The notes below the pieces were generated by a model that did no database searches, was not told where the DNA came from, and was given only the letters and a program-made list of their open reading frames with translations. From positions 1-46,447 of the forward strand of contig JAISKF010000039.1 of the NCBI GenBank assembly GCA_031261005.1: a stretch of DNA of 46,447 bases, written 5' to 3'. Positions 7,457 through 16,275 of this stretch are shown piece after piece. This DNA comes from Enterobacteriaceae bacterium (GTDB lineage: Bacteria; Pseudomonadota; Gammaproteobacteria; Enterobacterales; Enterobacteriaceae). Numbering within the stretch: position 1 is the stretch's first letter; each line of letters opens with the position of its first letter. The translations under genes were made by a program, and so were the position numbers.

Positions 7457-8151
7457 TGCTTACATTCAGCGATATTAATATCAGCAAGATCAGTAAAAGC
7501 TACAACCAGAAACCGGTATTAACCGATGTCTCTTTTTCTTTACCTGCCGGTGAAATTATCTGCTTATTAGGTGCGTCCGGCGGCGGAAAATCTACGCTGC
7601 TGCGGATTGTCGGCGGGCTAATTCAGCCTGATAGTGGCAACGTAAATATTACCTCTTCACAATGCGCGATGGTGTTTCAAGAACCACGTTTACTGGCATG
7701 GCTGACAGTTGCGGAAAATCTGGCATTAGCGCTGCCATTCTGGCAATCCGGGAAAAGTAAACGAGAAAGTATCACCACCGCATTGCGGCAGGTACAGCTT
7801 CTTGGCAGCGAATCACTGATGCCCCATGAACTTTCCGGCGGCATGGCGCAGCGCGTTGGTATCGCCAGAGCATTGCTGCAAAAACCACAAGTGTTGTTGA
7901 TGGACGAACCTTTTGCCGCTCTGGACGCCATCACCCGCGCCGAGCAGCAGCAAATGCTGGTGCAGCTTATTGCCGAACAGCAAATCAGTTGCTTGTTTGT
8001 CACCCACGACATTAATGAAGCCATGAAAATCGGGCACCAAATTTTGGTAATCAATCAAGGGCGCATCGCGACTGAACATCATCACCTTGATGACATCTCT
8101 TTTCCTGAACTCAAACAACATATTCTGACTCACTTACAAACCACATCTTAA
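7456..8151 (+). CDS. ABC transporter ATP-binding protein, NitT/TauT family
   Basis: A 231-residue ATPase that powers the permease encoded just upstream. It has Walker A GASGGGKST (39-47), a Q-loop (MVFQEPRL), the ABC signature LSGGMAQR, Walker B VLLMDEPFAALD, and the H-loop FVTHDINEA. Its compact size, lacking a C-terminal regulatory extension, fits SsuB/TauB-type proteins. The ATG at 7456 shares one base with the permease stop (TGATG), so translation is coupled. It is separated from the binding-protein gene by 9 bp carrying an AAGGAA ribosome site. Confidence 0.95.
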   Translation: MLTFSDINISKISKSYNQKPVLTDVSFSLPAGEIICLLGASGGGKSTLLRIVGGLIQPDSGNVNITSSQCAMVFQEPRLLAWLTVAENLALALPFWQSGKSKRESITTALRQVQLLGSESLMPHELSGGMAQRVGIARALLQKPQVLLMDEPFAALDAITRAEQQQMLVQLIAEQQISCLFVTHDINEAMKIGHQILVINQGRIATEHHHLDDISFPELKQHILTHLQTTS

Positions 8152-8160
8152 GGAAATCAA

Positions 8161-9102
8161 ATGAAAAAAATATTTCTGACTGCCGCACTATCGCTGACTC
8201 TCGTTTCTGCGCTGGCTCATGCCGATGATAAAACGCTGGATATTAGCTACGTAAAATCGCCGTTTAACCTGCAAACTATCGTGATGAAAGAACACAATCT
8301 GCTGGAAAAACAGGTTGCACCATTGGGGCTGCAAGTGAAATGGCACGAAATTACCTCCGGCGCGAAACAAGCACAAGCACTGGCAAGCGGCGATCTGGAT
8401 ATTGGCGGCGTGATGAATACTTCATCGGTGCTGATGGCAAACGGTGAGGGCAATCCGGTTGAGATTATCGCCGGTGTTTCTCGTCCGACAGATACCTTTG
8501 CTATCGTTGCGGCGAAAAACGGCGCGAAATCTATAGCGGATCTGAAAGGTAAAAAAGTTGCCGGACCTAAAGGCACGGTACTGCATCAAACATTGGTGGC
8601 GGCGCTGGTTAAAAATGGCTTGAGCATGAACGATGTTCAGTTTATCCAAATGGATTTGCCGCAAGCCTTTGCTGCACTGCAAAGCGGCGAAGTTGATGCG
8701 GCATTACTGGCGGCATCAATGGTGATTAAAGCCGAGCAAGAGGGCGATAAAGTGCTGGCAACCGCTGATGGCTTAGTTGTACCGAAACTGGTGATGGCGT
8801 CCAGCGCGCAAGTTGTTAAAAATCACCCTGACTGGATTAAAGCCACTATTGCCGCTCATGATGAAGCGGGTGCGTGGATTAAAAATAACACCGTTGAAGC
8901 GATTGCATTGGGTGCGAAAGTGCAGGGCATCAGCGTTGCCGATGCACAGAAACTTTACGACTGGTCGCACTTCACGCAGCGTTTGAATCAGGGTGATATT
9001 GCCAGCATGAAAGATGATATTCAGTTCATGATCCAAAATGACATGATGCGTAATGATGTGGACGTTAATAAAATCATTCTGCCGCAAGCAATGGAGCAGT
9101 AA
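8161..9102 (+). CDS. Periplasmic substrate-binding protein, NitT/TauT (SsuA-like) family
   Basis: A 313-residue exported protein. The signal peptide is MKKIFLTAALSLTLVSALAHA (cleavage after residue 21). The mature part has the two-lobe pattern of sulfonate/nitrate-type binding proteins: DISYVKSPFNLQTIVMKE near the start, ALASGDLDIGGVMNTSSVLMA (about 76-96), IADLKGKKVAGPKGTVLHQ (about 126-144) and QSGEVDAALLAASMVI. It should deliver an unknown small ligand to the adjacent permease. Sulfonates, thiamine precursors and other small organic molecules are possible, and the sequence alone does not decide. Genes for a monooxygenase (ssuD, tauD) are absent next door, arguing against an ordinary sulfonate operon. 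Confidence 0.92.
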   Translation: MKKIFLTAALSLTLVSALAHADDKTLDISYVKSPFNLQTIVMKEHNLLEKQVAPLGLQVKWHEITSGAKQAQALASGDLDIGGVMNTSSVLMANGEGNPVEIIAGVSRPTDTFAIVAAKNGAKSIADLKGKKVAGPKGTVLHQTLVAALVKNGLSMNDVQFIQMDLPQAFAALQSGEVDAALLAASMVIKAEQEGDKVLATADGLVVPKLVMASSAQVVKNHPDWIKATIAAHDEAGAWIKNNTVEAIALGAKVQGISVADAQKLYDWSHFTQRLNQGDIASMKDDIQFMIQNDMMRNDVDVNKIILPQAMEQ

Positions 9103-9105
9103 TCC

Positions 9106-9636
9106 ATGACAGAGTTAACCGTAACAGTATGCGATCAAGACGGCGAGATTACGTTGCGCCGCGAAGATCTGCTGAAATACGCCACCAACGCTAATGTGAT
9201 CGCTGCCGCGCTGATGATCCGCATCAGCCGTTATGCGTTCGCTAAACTTTCCCCGCAGCAGCCAGTGATGCGCCGTGAACTCTACTGGCAAATCGGGTTT
9301 CCTGGTCCCGGAATTTTAGACTGCATTGAAATGCTCTCTCACGCGGTGCGCGAGGGGCGTTGTCTGCAAAATCCAACGCTGCGAAATCCCAAAGCGCCGT
9401 TTTCACTCGGCGGGCAATTTATCTTTGAAATTGGCTATCGCGGCAAAACGCTGGTGGTCTGGCCCGATAAAACGGTATTCGATGATGAATTCCGCAGTCA
9501 GGTCGCCGCATGGCAAGAAGCCGAAGCAGGCAGCGAGGGCAGACAAGCATTTCTGAATTACAAAGCGGATAAAGTAAAACAGATTTTATCGCTGTCAGAT
9601 GGTGAATTGCTGCATTCGGTGTGGAAAGAGGGATAA
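9106..9636 (+). CDS. Unknown protein B of ABC-transporter operon (paralogue of the gene at 6144)
   Basis: A 176-residue soluble protein with no signal peptide. RRELYWQIGFPGPGILDC (residues 56-73) and GGQFIFEIGYRGK (102-114) align with RREL, FPGLGARDC and GSFYFEFGYRGK of the operon's first gene at near-identical spacing. The N-terminal HG motif seen in protein A is replaced by YATNANVIAAALMIR, so the two copies have diverged in one half. The pair may form a heterodimer in which only one subunit keeps the active residues (inference). The ATG at 9106 lies 3 bp after the binding-protein stop with GGAGCAG upstream. The gene is followed by three REPINs. Confidence 0.8.
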   Translation: MTELTVTVCDQDGEITLRREDLLKYATNANVIAAALMIRISRYAFAKLSPQQPVMRRELYWQIGFPGPGILDCIEMLSHAVREGRCLQNPTLRNPKAPFSLGGQFIFEIGYRGKTLVVWPDKTVFDDEFRSQVAAWQEAEAGSEGRQAFLNYKADKVKQILSLSDGELLHSVWKEG

Positions 9637-9671
9637 ATTTACGTAATTTATTGATAATAAATAATAATTTT

Positions 9672-9972
9672 TAGTGGCGGCAATCTGCCGCCCGCATTAA
9701 CAACGCGATGGGTTCACGGGCGACAGGTTGTCGCCCCTACAGGGAATGACATAATTGTTTGAAATTTATAGTAATAAAAAATCATTTGTAGGGCGGCAAT
9801 TTGCCGCCCGCATTAACAACGCGATGGATTCACGGGCGACAGGTTGTCGCCCCTACGGGAAATGACATAATTATTTGAAATTTATAGCAATAAAAAATCA
9901 TTTGTAGGGCGGTAACTCGCCGCCCGTATTAATAACGCGGTGGGTTCACGGGCGACAGGTTGTCGCCCTTAC
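9672..9972. repeat. Tandem array of three REPIN-like double palindromes
   Basis: Copies lie at 9672-9740, 9788-9856 and 9904-9972, with starts exactly 116 bp apart. All are in the same orientation, with linkers containing TTTGAAATTTATAG and AATAAAAAATCATTTG. The arms differ (GGCGGCAATCTGCCGCC, GGGCGGCAATTTGCCGCCC) but keep pairing. The third copy overlaps the 3' end of phnU. The array fills the convergent junction between the ABC operon and the phosphonate operon. Confidence 0.92.
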
Positions 9973-11674
9973 GCTGCCAGCGCTGCGTCCTGTCCAACCA
10001 CTTCTTACTCAATATCACCTGCAATCCTTTTACGAATGCTGAGGTTAATAAAATCATCACTGCCATTGCAGCGGCGGAGGCGGTATCGCCGGTTTCGTCC
10101 ATGTTTAATACCGAGATCGACGCCAGTATGGTGTCGCTGTTATAGATAAAAATCACCGCAGATGTCGTGGTCATAGAATTGACGAAGATATAGGTGAAAA
10201 TATCCAGAATCGCGGGCAGGCAGACGGGAAAACTGACTTTAAAGAATGCCTTATATAACGGAATTTTTAGCGACATAGCGACCAGTTCCAGCTCTTTCGG
10301 GATCTTTTTTAGCGCATTGATCGCGGTCAAATGCCCGACGGTGTAGTAATGACCGATGCAGCAGAGAATCAGCAGCCACATCGTGCCGTAAAGCCCGTTT
10401 AATGGATTACTTGATTGATTGAAGAAAAAGATATAACCAATGCCGAGAACAATGCCCGGTACTGCCATCGACAGCATACTAAATGCGTGAATAGTAGTGC
10501 GTAACCGGTTAAATCCTCTGCCTTTTTCGGAAAAATAAGCAAATAAAAAAATCAGGATAGTGCCAAAGATCGCCGCACCGAGCGACATTTTTAAAGAATT
10601 GATAAATGGCAGCCAGCCATAAAGACTACGCGCATCAAACAGATAGTGATCCAGCGTCAGGCTCAAATTATAGGGCCAAAACTGGATCAGCGATCCATAA
10701 ATCGCCATGCCAGCCATTGCGAGAATAAGCAGCGCCCAAACGCTGCACCAGAGAAAAGCGATGCTATCTACCCATTTGTTAGGTTTCGGCTGATAAGGCA
10801 CGGCGCGGATATTGCTCTGCTCTTGCTGTTTACGGCGTAACAGATAATCGATCACAAATGTGAGGATTGCAGGCAGCAGAAGCATCAGACTGGTGATCGC
10901 GCCCTGACTGAAATTTTGTTGCCCGATGATCTGCTTATAAATATCGGTTGCCAGCACATTGAATTGCCCGCCAATCACTTTTGCCACACCGAAATCACAG
11001 ATCGCCAACGTGAATACAGCAATCAAGGCGCTGATCAGCCCATATTTAACGCCAGGCAGCGTAACTTTGATAAATGTGGTTAACGGCGAACATTTGAGGA
11101 CGTTCGCCGCTTCATACAAGCGCGCATCGCTGCCGGAAAAGGCGGTACAGAGAATGATCATTGCATGAGGAAAACACCAAAACGATAAGCCGAGAATGAT
11201 GCCAATCGCGCCATAAATGGTATTGCCGAATAGCAGTGCTTTTGCCACACCTTGATTGCCAAACCAATACACCAGACTAATCGCGGATAGCAGCGAGGGC
11301 ATCAGAATCGGCAACATACCAATCGTTTTGAATAATCCGGCAAAAGGCATACAGGTGCGCGTAATGGCGTAAGCATAACTAAATGCCAGCACACCGACGA
11401 ATAGCGTGGTACTCAAGCCGATTATCAGCGTATTACCAATTGCGGTCAGCGGTGATGTGCTATCAAGGTACTGAATAAAATTATTCAAGCCGATAAACTG
11501 CCCGTCCATATTAAACAGGCTCAGTTTTAGCATGTAATAAAGCGGCAGAATCAGCGCGATAAGAAAGAAACCCATTGCCAGTAATAATCCGATGATCAGT
11601 ATGATCTGATCCCGATTTATCCCCAGTAGAAAAATTTTACTGCGCGCCGTTTTTACAGAATAACTACCGGACAT
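9929..11674 (-). CDS. phnU: 2-aminoethylphosphonate ABC transporter permease, fused two-domain (PhnU2/PhnU type)
   Basis: A 581-residue membrane protein with two consecutive permease domains and about twelve helices. It corresponds to the one-piece permease of the PhnS2-T2-U2 type rather than separate PhnU and PhnV. EAA-like loops are visible in each half (LYEAANVLKCSPLTTFIKVT; LELVAMSLKIPLYKAFFKVS). The ATG at 11674 (MSGSYSVKTARSKIF) overlaps the phnT stop by 11 bases and has AGGAG upstream; an upstream in-frame ATG at 11722 is rejected. The last 13 or so residues (KGDNLSPVNPPRY) and the stop codon are encoded by a REPIN, an unusual read-in of repeat sequence. A ferric or thiamine permease is the alternative, but the linked phn genes decide. 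Confidence 0.93.
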   Translation of the reverse strand: MSGSYSVKTARSKIFLLGINRDQIILIIGLLLAMGFFLIALILPLYYMLKLSLFNMDGQFIGLNNFIQYLDSTSPLTAIGNTLIIGLSTTLFVGVLAFSYAYAITRTCMPFAGLFKTIGMLPILMPSLLSAISLVYWFGNQGVAKALLFGNTIYGAIGIILGLSFWCFPHAMIILCTAFSGSDARLYEAANVLKCSPLTTFIKVTLPGVKYGLISALIAVFTLAICDFGVAKVIGGQFNVLATDIYKQIIGQQNFSQGAITSLMLLLPAILTFVIDYLLRRKQQEQSNIRAVPYQPKPNKWVDSIAFLWCSVWALLILAMAGMAIYGSLIQFWPYNLSLTLDHYLFDARSLYGWLPFINSLKMSLGAAIFGTILIFLFAYFSEKGRGFNRLRTTIHAFSMLSMAVPGIVLGIGYIFFFNQSSNPLNGLYGTMWLLILCCIGHYYTVGHLTAINALKKIPKELELVAMSLKIPLYKAFFKVSFPVCLPAILDIFTYIFVNSMTTTSAVIFIYNSDTILASISVLNMDETGDTASAAAMAVMILLTSAFVKGLQVILSKKWLDRTQRWQRKGDNLSPVNPPRY

Positions 11675-12794
11675 GGCATTCTCCTGCTGGTTGATGTTCA
11701 CATACAGGAAGATGATCTTCATATACCGGAAATAGCTGTATTGCCTGATTATTCCAATTTAATGAAATCGTTTTGCCATGATAGAGATTCAGTGCGCTGC
11801 CGTGCGAAACCGGAAGCTGGACTAATAGCGGTTGCAAACCGTAATACGTATCCGCCTGACACATCACATGCAGAAAACTGCCGAGAAATTCGATATGAGT
11901 AATTTCCGCACTCAGCCAGCCGTTTTTATCTGATTGAATCTCAATAGATTCTGGACGTAATGCCAGTTTCACTTTGCTGCCAGTCGGATAATCATAAGTC
12001 CGATGCCGCAGTGTTTGGCGGTTAAGGCGAATTTGATTGTGACCAATCACTAACGCATCAAGAAAATTCATATTGCCGATAAAATCTGCAACGAAGCGGC
12101 TTTGCGGCGCGGCATAAATCTCTTGCGGTGTGCCAACTTGCTTGATGACTCCGTGATCCATTACCACGATGCGATCCGCCATTGTCAGCGCCTCTTCCTG
12201 ATCGTGCGTCACCATAATGGTGGTGATATTTAACTGCTGCTGTAATGCTTTGATTTCGGCGCGTAAATGTGTTCGCACTTGCGCGTCTAATGCGGAGAGT
12301 GGTTCGTCCATCAACAGCAAACCAGGTTCCAGTGCCAGCGCTCTGGCTAAAGCTACTCGCTGCTGCTGACCGCCGGAAATTTGCGCCGGATACTTTATTG
12401 ACTGGCTATCCAACCCGATAAGTTTCAACCAGTAGCTAACTTTTTCTTCAACTTCTTTGCGCTTTTTGCCCTGATTGCGTAGCCCTAAAGCAATATTCTC
12501 AGCCACAGTCAGATTAGGAAACAGCGCATAGGACTGAAAAACAATGCCGAAATCACGTTTTTGCGGCGGCAGAAACGTCACATCGCGCCCGTCCTGTATC
12601 ACACAACCGCTGGTTGGTTGTTCTAAACCGGCAATAGTACGCAGTAATGTGGTTTTTCCGCAGCCAGACGGACCTAAAAAACAAACAAATTCACCTTGTT
12701 TAATCGACAGTGAAATTTCTTTCAGCGCTTGAAATCGACCAAATCGTTTCTCTAAATTTTTAATTTCAAGATAGTTTGCTGGCGTCGATGGCAT
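11664..12794 (-). CDS. phnT: 2-aminoethylphosphonate ABC transporter ATP-binding protein
   Basis: A 376-residue ATPase of the iron/spermidine/phosphonate (CUT1-like) type. It has Walker A GPSGCGKTT (about 42-50), the signature SGGQQQRVALARAL, Walker B LLLMDEPLSALD and H-loop MVTHDQEEA, and a C-terminal TOBE-like domain beginning near residue 240 (RFVADFIGNMNFLDALV). The gene starts at ATG 12794 with a PhnR-type operator 17 bp upstream, so it has its own regulated promoter. It overlaps phnU by 11 bp. The TOBE region would allow regulation of transport, as in related importers. Confidence 0.94.
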   Translation of the reverse strand: MPSTPANYLEIKNLEKRFGRFQALKEISLSIKQGEFVCFLGPSGCGKTTLLRTIAGLEQPTSGCVIQDGRDVTFLPPQKRDFGIVFQSYALFPNLTVAENIALGLRNQGKKRKEVEEKVSYWLKLIGLDSQSIKYPAQISGGQQQRVALARALALEPGLLLMDEPLSALDAQVRTHLRAEIKALQQQLNITTIMVTHDQEEALTMADRIVVMDHGVIKQVGTPQEIYAAPQSRFVADFIGNMNFLDALVIGHNQIRLNRQTLRHRTYDYPTGSKVKLALRPESIEIQSDKNGWLSAEITHIEFLGSFLHVMCQADTYYGLQPLLVQLPVSHGSALNLYHGKTISLNWNNQAIQLFPVYEDHLPVCEHQPAGECHVR

Positions 12795-12810
12795 TATTTT
12801 ATCTCCAATT

Positions 12811-12822
12811 TGGTATAGACCA
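12811..12822 (-). promoter_or_regulatory. PhnR operator in front of phnT-phnU
   Basis: TGGTATAGACCA, an imperfect palindrome with TGGT/ACCA arms, is identical over 12 bases to the site between phnR and phnW (15114-15125). GntR/HutC-family regulators typically bind TGGT-N-ACCA-type sites. It lies just upstream of the phnT start, between phnT and the repeats that separate it from phnS. Confidence 0.75.
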
Positions 12823-12885
12823 GATTGTGATTTAGTTTAGAGCGATTATATGAAAGAAATATGACAGTAGGAGAAGAAAGAGAAC

Positions 12886-12932
12886 GTGAACCTATCGTGT
12901 TGTTAATACGGGCGGCAGATTGCCGCCCCTAC
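12886..12932. repeat. Partial REPIN (right arm and spacer only)
   Basis: GTGAACCTATCGTGTTGTTA followed by the palindromic arm GGGCGGCAGATTGCCGCCCC. The left arm is missing; the sequence before 12886 is unrelated. It lies between phnS and phnT. Confidence 0.8.
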
Positions 12933-12979
12933 AAATGGTTCTTTATTTCTATAAATTTCAAACGATTATATGATTTTGC

Positions 12980-13047
12980 GTAGGGGCGACAACCTGTCGC
13001 CCGTGAATCCACCGCGTTGTTGATGTGGGCAGCAGTTGCCGCCCGTA
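12980..13047. repeat. REPIN-like double palindrome between phnS and phnT
   Basis: The left arm GGGGCGACAACCTGTCGCCC is intact. The right arm (GGGCAGCAGTTGCCGCCC) has lost symmetry. The right flank GAATTATTCTTTATTATCAA and the outer CTTATCCAACAC segment of the extended element are present to about 13110. With the preceding half copy it fills most of the 324-bp phnS-phnT gap. Confidence 0.88.
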
Positions 13048-13118
13048 TGAATTATTCTTTATTATCAATATACTAATTTATCATTTTCCCTATTTTCTTA
13101 TCCAACACTCTGATTAAA

Positions 13119-14150
13119 TTATTTTTTAGCTTCGCTTTTTTCGTTATAGCGTTTAGTCCAGTCGGTTAAAATGCGTTCACGATGTTGAGCCATCCAGTTA
13201 AAGTCATTTTTGTTCATTTGTCTGGTGAGATCTTTAGGATACGCATCGGGGATTTTTGCCACCGATGGTATCGCCAGAACAGCAAAACTTTGGTTGTACA
13301 ATTTGTTGGCTGTTTCTGTCACCGCAAAATCCATCAGCTTTTCAGCCGCCGCTTGATGCGGGGTATTGTTCACGATCGCGGCGGCTTCCATATCCCAACC
13401 GGAGCCGTCTTCAGGGAAAATTACATCGATGGGCGCGCCGTTTTGTTGCAGTTTAACCGTCGGGAAATCGAATGAAATGCCAACCACTGCTTCACCGCTG
13501 GCAACCAGTTTACAAGGTGCAGAACCGGAGTGTGTGTAACGCTCAATATTGTTATGTAACTTGTCCATATACTCCCAACCCTGTTTCTCTCCCATGCTTT
13601 GTAACCAACCCGCGACGTTGAGAAATCCTGTGCCAGATGAAGCAGGATTGGGCATGATAATTTTATCTTTGTAGATGGGACTGGCGAGATCTTGCCAGCT
13701 TTTAGGGGCGGGGATATTCTCTTTTTTCCCTTCAATAGTGTTGTAACAAACAGTGCCTAATGACGCGTCCATACCGATCCAATGCGGCGGATTTTGCGGG
13801 TCGATAAATTTAGCATCGAGCTTTTCCAGCCCTTTCGGTGCATAACCTGCCAGCATATTTTGTTGATCTAACACCAGCAGGCTTGTCGCTGCCACACCCC
13901 AAATCACATCAGCTTTGGGATTATTTTTTTCTGCCAGTAATTTTGCCGTAATAACGCCAGTGGAATCACGAATCCATTTAATTTCAATGTCAGGATTCTG
14001 TTTTTCAAATTCACTTTTCAGTGCGCCAAGTTGTTCAACTTCCAGTGCTGTGTAGACGGTGAGTTCTGTGGGCGCGGCGTATAGATTGGTACTCATGATT
14101 AGGCTGGTAAACAGGGCGATACCAGTAATCTTTAAGGGATTATTTTTCAT
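13119..14150 (-). CDS. phnS: 2-aminoethylphosphonate periplasmic binding protein
   Basis: A 343-residue exported binding protein with signal peptide MKNNPLKITGIALFTSLIMS extending to an LYA-A cleavage site near residue 25. The mature sequence (TELTVYTALEVEQLGALKSE) and the PASSGTGFLNVAGWLQSMGE segment are typical of the iron/phosphonate (Fbp-like) binding-protein fold used by PhnS2 proteins. It should capture 2-aminoethylphosphonate in the periplasm for PhnT/PhnU. It is 107 bp downstream of phnR on the same strand and probably shares the phnR promoter. It is separated from phnT by repeats and a second operator, so binding protein and importer core can be expressed at different levels. Confidence 0.93.
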   Translation of the reverse strand: MKNNPLKITGIALFTSLIMSTNLYAAPTELTVYTALEVEQLGALKSEFEKQNPDIEIKWIRDSTGVITAKLLAEKNNPKADVIWGVAATSLLVLDQQNMLAGYAPKGLEKLDAKFIDPQNPPHWIGMDASLGTVCYNTIEGKKENIPAPKSWQDLASPIYKDKIIMPNPASSGTGFLNVAGWLQSMGEKQGWEYMDKLHNNIERYTHSGSAPCKLVASGEAVVGISFDFPTVKLQQNGAPIDVIFPEDGSGWDMEAAAIVNNTPHQAAAEKLMDFAVTETANKLYNQSFAVLAIPSVAKIPDAYPKDLTRQMNKNDFNWMAQHRERILTDWTKRYNEKSEAKK

Positions 14151-14257
14151 CTTATCCTCATTTTGAAGTTAGTCGTCGCAAAGCTATTCGAGTAATAACA
14201 ACAAAATAAGACAGAAAAATGACAGTTTTGTGGCAATTAAATGAAACAATTAAGACA

Positions 14258-15016
14258 CTAAATCACCGTGGAAACCTCAATTTTAATGCTGTCATGCAGC
14301 CAGTATTCAATATCAAAATCGAGAATTTCGCCGTGTTGATCGTAGTTCAGACGTTGCAGATACAATGCTGGTGTACCAACGCTCGTACCTAATGCTTTGG
14401 CGGCGTCGGCGGGCATTGCGGTAGGATAAAACGACAGGCTCATATTGGTATAAAGTAAGTTGTAATACTCGCGATAAGTCTCTGTCAGGCTGCCATTGAG
14501 ATCGTGTTTTAACAAATCAGGCACTTTATTTGGCAGGCAATGATTCTGGCAATAACAGATCGCACGTCCATCGGCATAACGCACTCGTTTTAATAGGTAA
14601 ATCGACTGGAATGGTTTAAGTGCTAACGGTGAAATTACCGACAGCGGCGCTTCAAGCTGCTCACCCGAAATCAGCCGCGTTTGCGGCGTTTTTCCCTGAC
14701 TCAAACTCAGTTGATGAAAATTACTATTCAGTGTTGGATTCAGCACCAAACGCGGCGCGCTGACAAACCAACCGCGCCGATCCTGCCGATAGATCAGCCC
14801 TTGCGCTTCCAGCATGGAAAGCCCCTCACGCACCGTAACGCGCGTAGTGGCAAAAACGGTGCATAACTCCCGTTCAGACGGCAATTTATCCCCAGATTTA
14901 AGCGTTCCCATCTGAATATGCTGCGCTAATTTATCAGTGATAACTAAATAGTGCGGGCTGTTTAAATTATTATTATTTGATTTTTCAAGCATTTTATTTT
15001 CCATACGGTATGCCAT
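14258..15016 (-). CDS. phnR: GntR/HutC-family phosphonate regulator PhnR
   Basis: A 252-residue regulator. The N-terminal winged helix includes [40 protein letters not shown] and [13 protein letters not shown] (about residues 30-88). The C-terminal UTRA ligand domain runs from about residue 95 to the end ([19 protein letters not shown]). It is placed between phnS and, divergently, phnW; it most likely represses or activates both directions in response to 2-aminoethylphosphonate or a breakdown product. The start at ATG 15016 is uncertain by a few codons (further ATGs at 15004 and 14992). The intergenic region holds its probable operator. Confidence 0.92.
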   Translation of the reverse strand: MAYRMENKMLEKSNNNNLNSPHYLVITDKLAQHIQMGTLKSGDKLPSERELCTVFATTRVTVREGLSMLEAQGLIYRQDRRGWFVSAPRLVLNPTLNSNFHQLSLSQGKTPQTRLISGEQLEAPLSVISPLALKPFQSIYLLKRVRYADGRAICYCQNHCLPNKVPDLLKHDLNGSLTETYREYYNLLYTNMSLSFYPTAMPADAAKALGTSVGTPALYLQRLNYDQHGEILDFDIEYWLHDSIKIEVSTVI

Positions 15017-15112
15017 GTTCGTTACCAGAATGATAACGCGAATATGAAACTTTTGTGACTGTGCCCGATCTCCTTTGACATCGGTAGACGGGTTGTTTCA
15101 TAATTTTATTAT

Positions 15113-15126
15113 CTGGTATAGACCAG
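15113..15126 (+). promoter_or_regulatory. PhnR operator in the phnR-phnW divergent region
   Basis: CTGGTATAGACCAG has 5-base inverted arms (CTGGT/ACCAG). It shares the 12-base core TGGTATAGACCA with the site before phnT. It lies 19 bp upstream of the phnW start and about 100 bp upstream of phnR, well placed to control both. Confidence 0.8.
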
Positions 15127-15144
15127 TTTAACGGGGAAATATCG

Positions 15145-16254
15145 ATGAGACAAGAAAATGACTATCTATTATTAACGCCCGGTCCTTTGACCACATCGCG
15201 CCGCGTAAAAGAAGCGATGCTAAGAGACAGTTGTACTTGGGACGATGATTATAATCTTGGCGTGGTGCAAGTGATCCGCCAGCAGCTTTTGGAACTGGCA
15301 CAGGTTAATCAGGACGACTACAGCGCGGTATTGATGCAGGGCAGCGGTACTTTCGCGGTTGAAAGCGTATTGCAGAGCGCGATCAGGCAGGATCACAAAA
15401 TATTAATTATCAATAACGGCGCGTATGGCGCGCGTATCGCTGAAATTGCCCGCCGTTTGGCGTTATCCCATCACATCATTGATTGCGGCGAGATGCGCCA
15501 GCCAACTATTCCCGAAATTGAGCAAATTTTACAGCAAGATAGCGCAATTACTCATATTGCAATGGTTCACTGTGAAACCACTACCGGCATACTTAATCCG
15601 CTGGAAGCGCTGGCGCAGCTAAATCAGCGCTATCAAAAAACGTTAATTATCGATGCCATGAGCAGCTTTGGCGGAATTCCTATTAATGTCGCTGAATTAA
15701 ACATCGATTTTCTGATCAGCTCCGCCAATAAATGTATTCAAGGTGTTCCGGGTTTTGGTTTTGTGATCGCCCGCAAAACAGAATTAGAGCAGTGCCGCGA
15801 TCGGGCGCGTTCATTGTCGCTGGATCTGTATCAACAGTGGCGCTGTATGGAAGAAAATCACGGCAAGTGGCGTTTCACTTCGCCGACGCATACCGTTCTG
15901 GCATTTGCCGAAGCGTTGAAAGAGTTGCAGCAAGAGGGCGGAATTAGCGCGCGTAATCAGCGTTACCGCAGCAATCAGCAGCAATTAGTCGCGGGAATGC
16001 GCCAGCTCGGTTTTGCTACCTTGCTTGATGATGCGCTGCATTCGCCCGTGATCACTGCGTTCCGCTCTCCGCAACACGTTGATTATCAATTCAAGCGTTT
16101 TTATCAGTTATTAAAACAGCAAGGATTTGTGATTTATCCGGGCAAAGTGTCGCAAAGCGATTGCTTCCGTATCGGTAATATCGGTGAAGTGTATCCGCAG
16201 GATATTGCCGCGTTGTTGGACGCGGTGAAACACAGTTGTTACTGGAATATTTAA
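15145..16254 (+). CDS. phnW: 2-aminoethylphosphonate--pyruvate transaminase
   Basis: This PLP-dependent class-V aminotransferase converts 2-aminoethylphosphonate plus pyruvate into phosphonoacetaldehyde plus alanine, the first catabolic step. It is 369 residues, like Salmonella PhnW (367). The N-terminal [19 protein letters not shown] is characteristic, Asp170 in [11 protein letters not shown] would contact the PLP ring, and Lys196 in [15 protein letters not shown] is the expected Schiff-base lysine. The start is ATG 15145, with a GGGGA ribosome site. phnX follows after 21 bp, so the product is passed to the next enzyme within one operon. Confidence 0.97.
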   Translation: MRQENDYLLLTPGPLTTSRRVKEAMLRDSCTWDDDYNLGVVQVIRQQLLELAQVNQDDYSAVLMQGSGTFAVESVLQSAIRQDHKILIINNGAYGARIAEIARRLALSHHIIDCGEMRQPTIPEIEQILQQDSAITHIAMVHCETTTGILNPLEALAQLNQRYQKTLIIDAMSSFGGIPINVAELNIDFLISSANKCIQGVPGFGFVIARKTELEQCRDRARSLSLDLYQQWRCMEENHGKWRFTSPTHTVLAFAEALKELQQEGGISARNQRYRSNQQQLVAGMRQLGFATLLDDALHSPVITAFRSPQHVDYQFKRFYQLLKQQGFVIYPGKVSQSDCFRIGNIGEVYPQDIAALLDAVKHSCYWNI

Positions 16255-16275
16255 ACGCCATCATCAGGAAAAATT

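Noticed and set aside
6144..9636. Ordinary sulfonate or taurine operon (ssu/tau)
   Set aside because: The transporter parts fit, but no ssuD, ssuE or tauD is present and the two flanking genes do not resemble them.
9929..11722. PhnU start at the upstream ATG (11722)
   Set aside because: It lies well inside phnT without a ribosome site; the ATG at 11674 has AGGAG at the right distance and overlaps the phnT stop.
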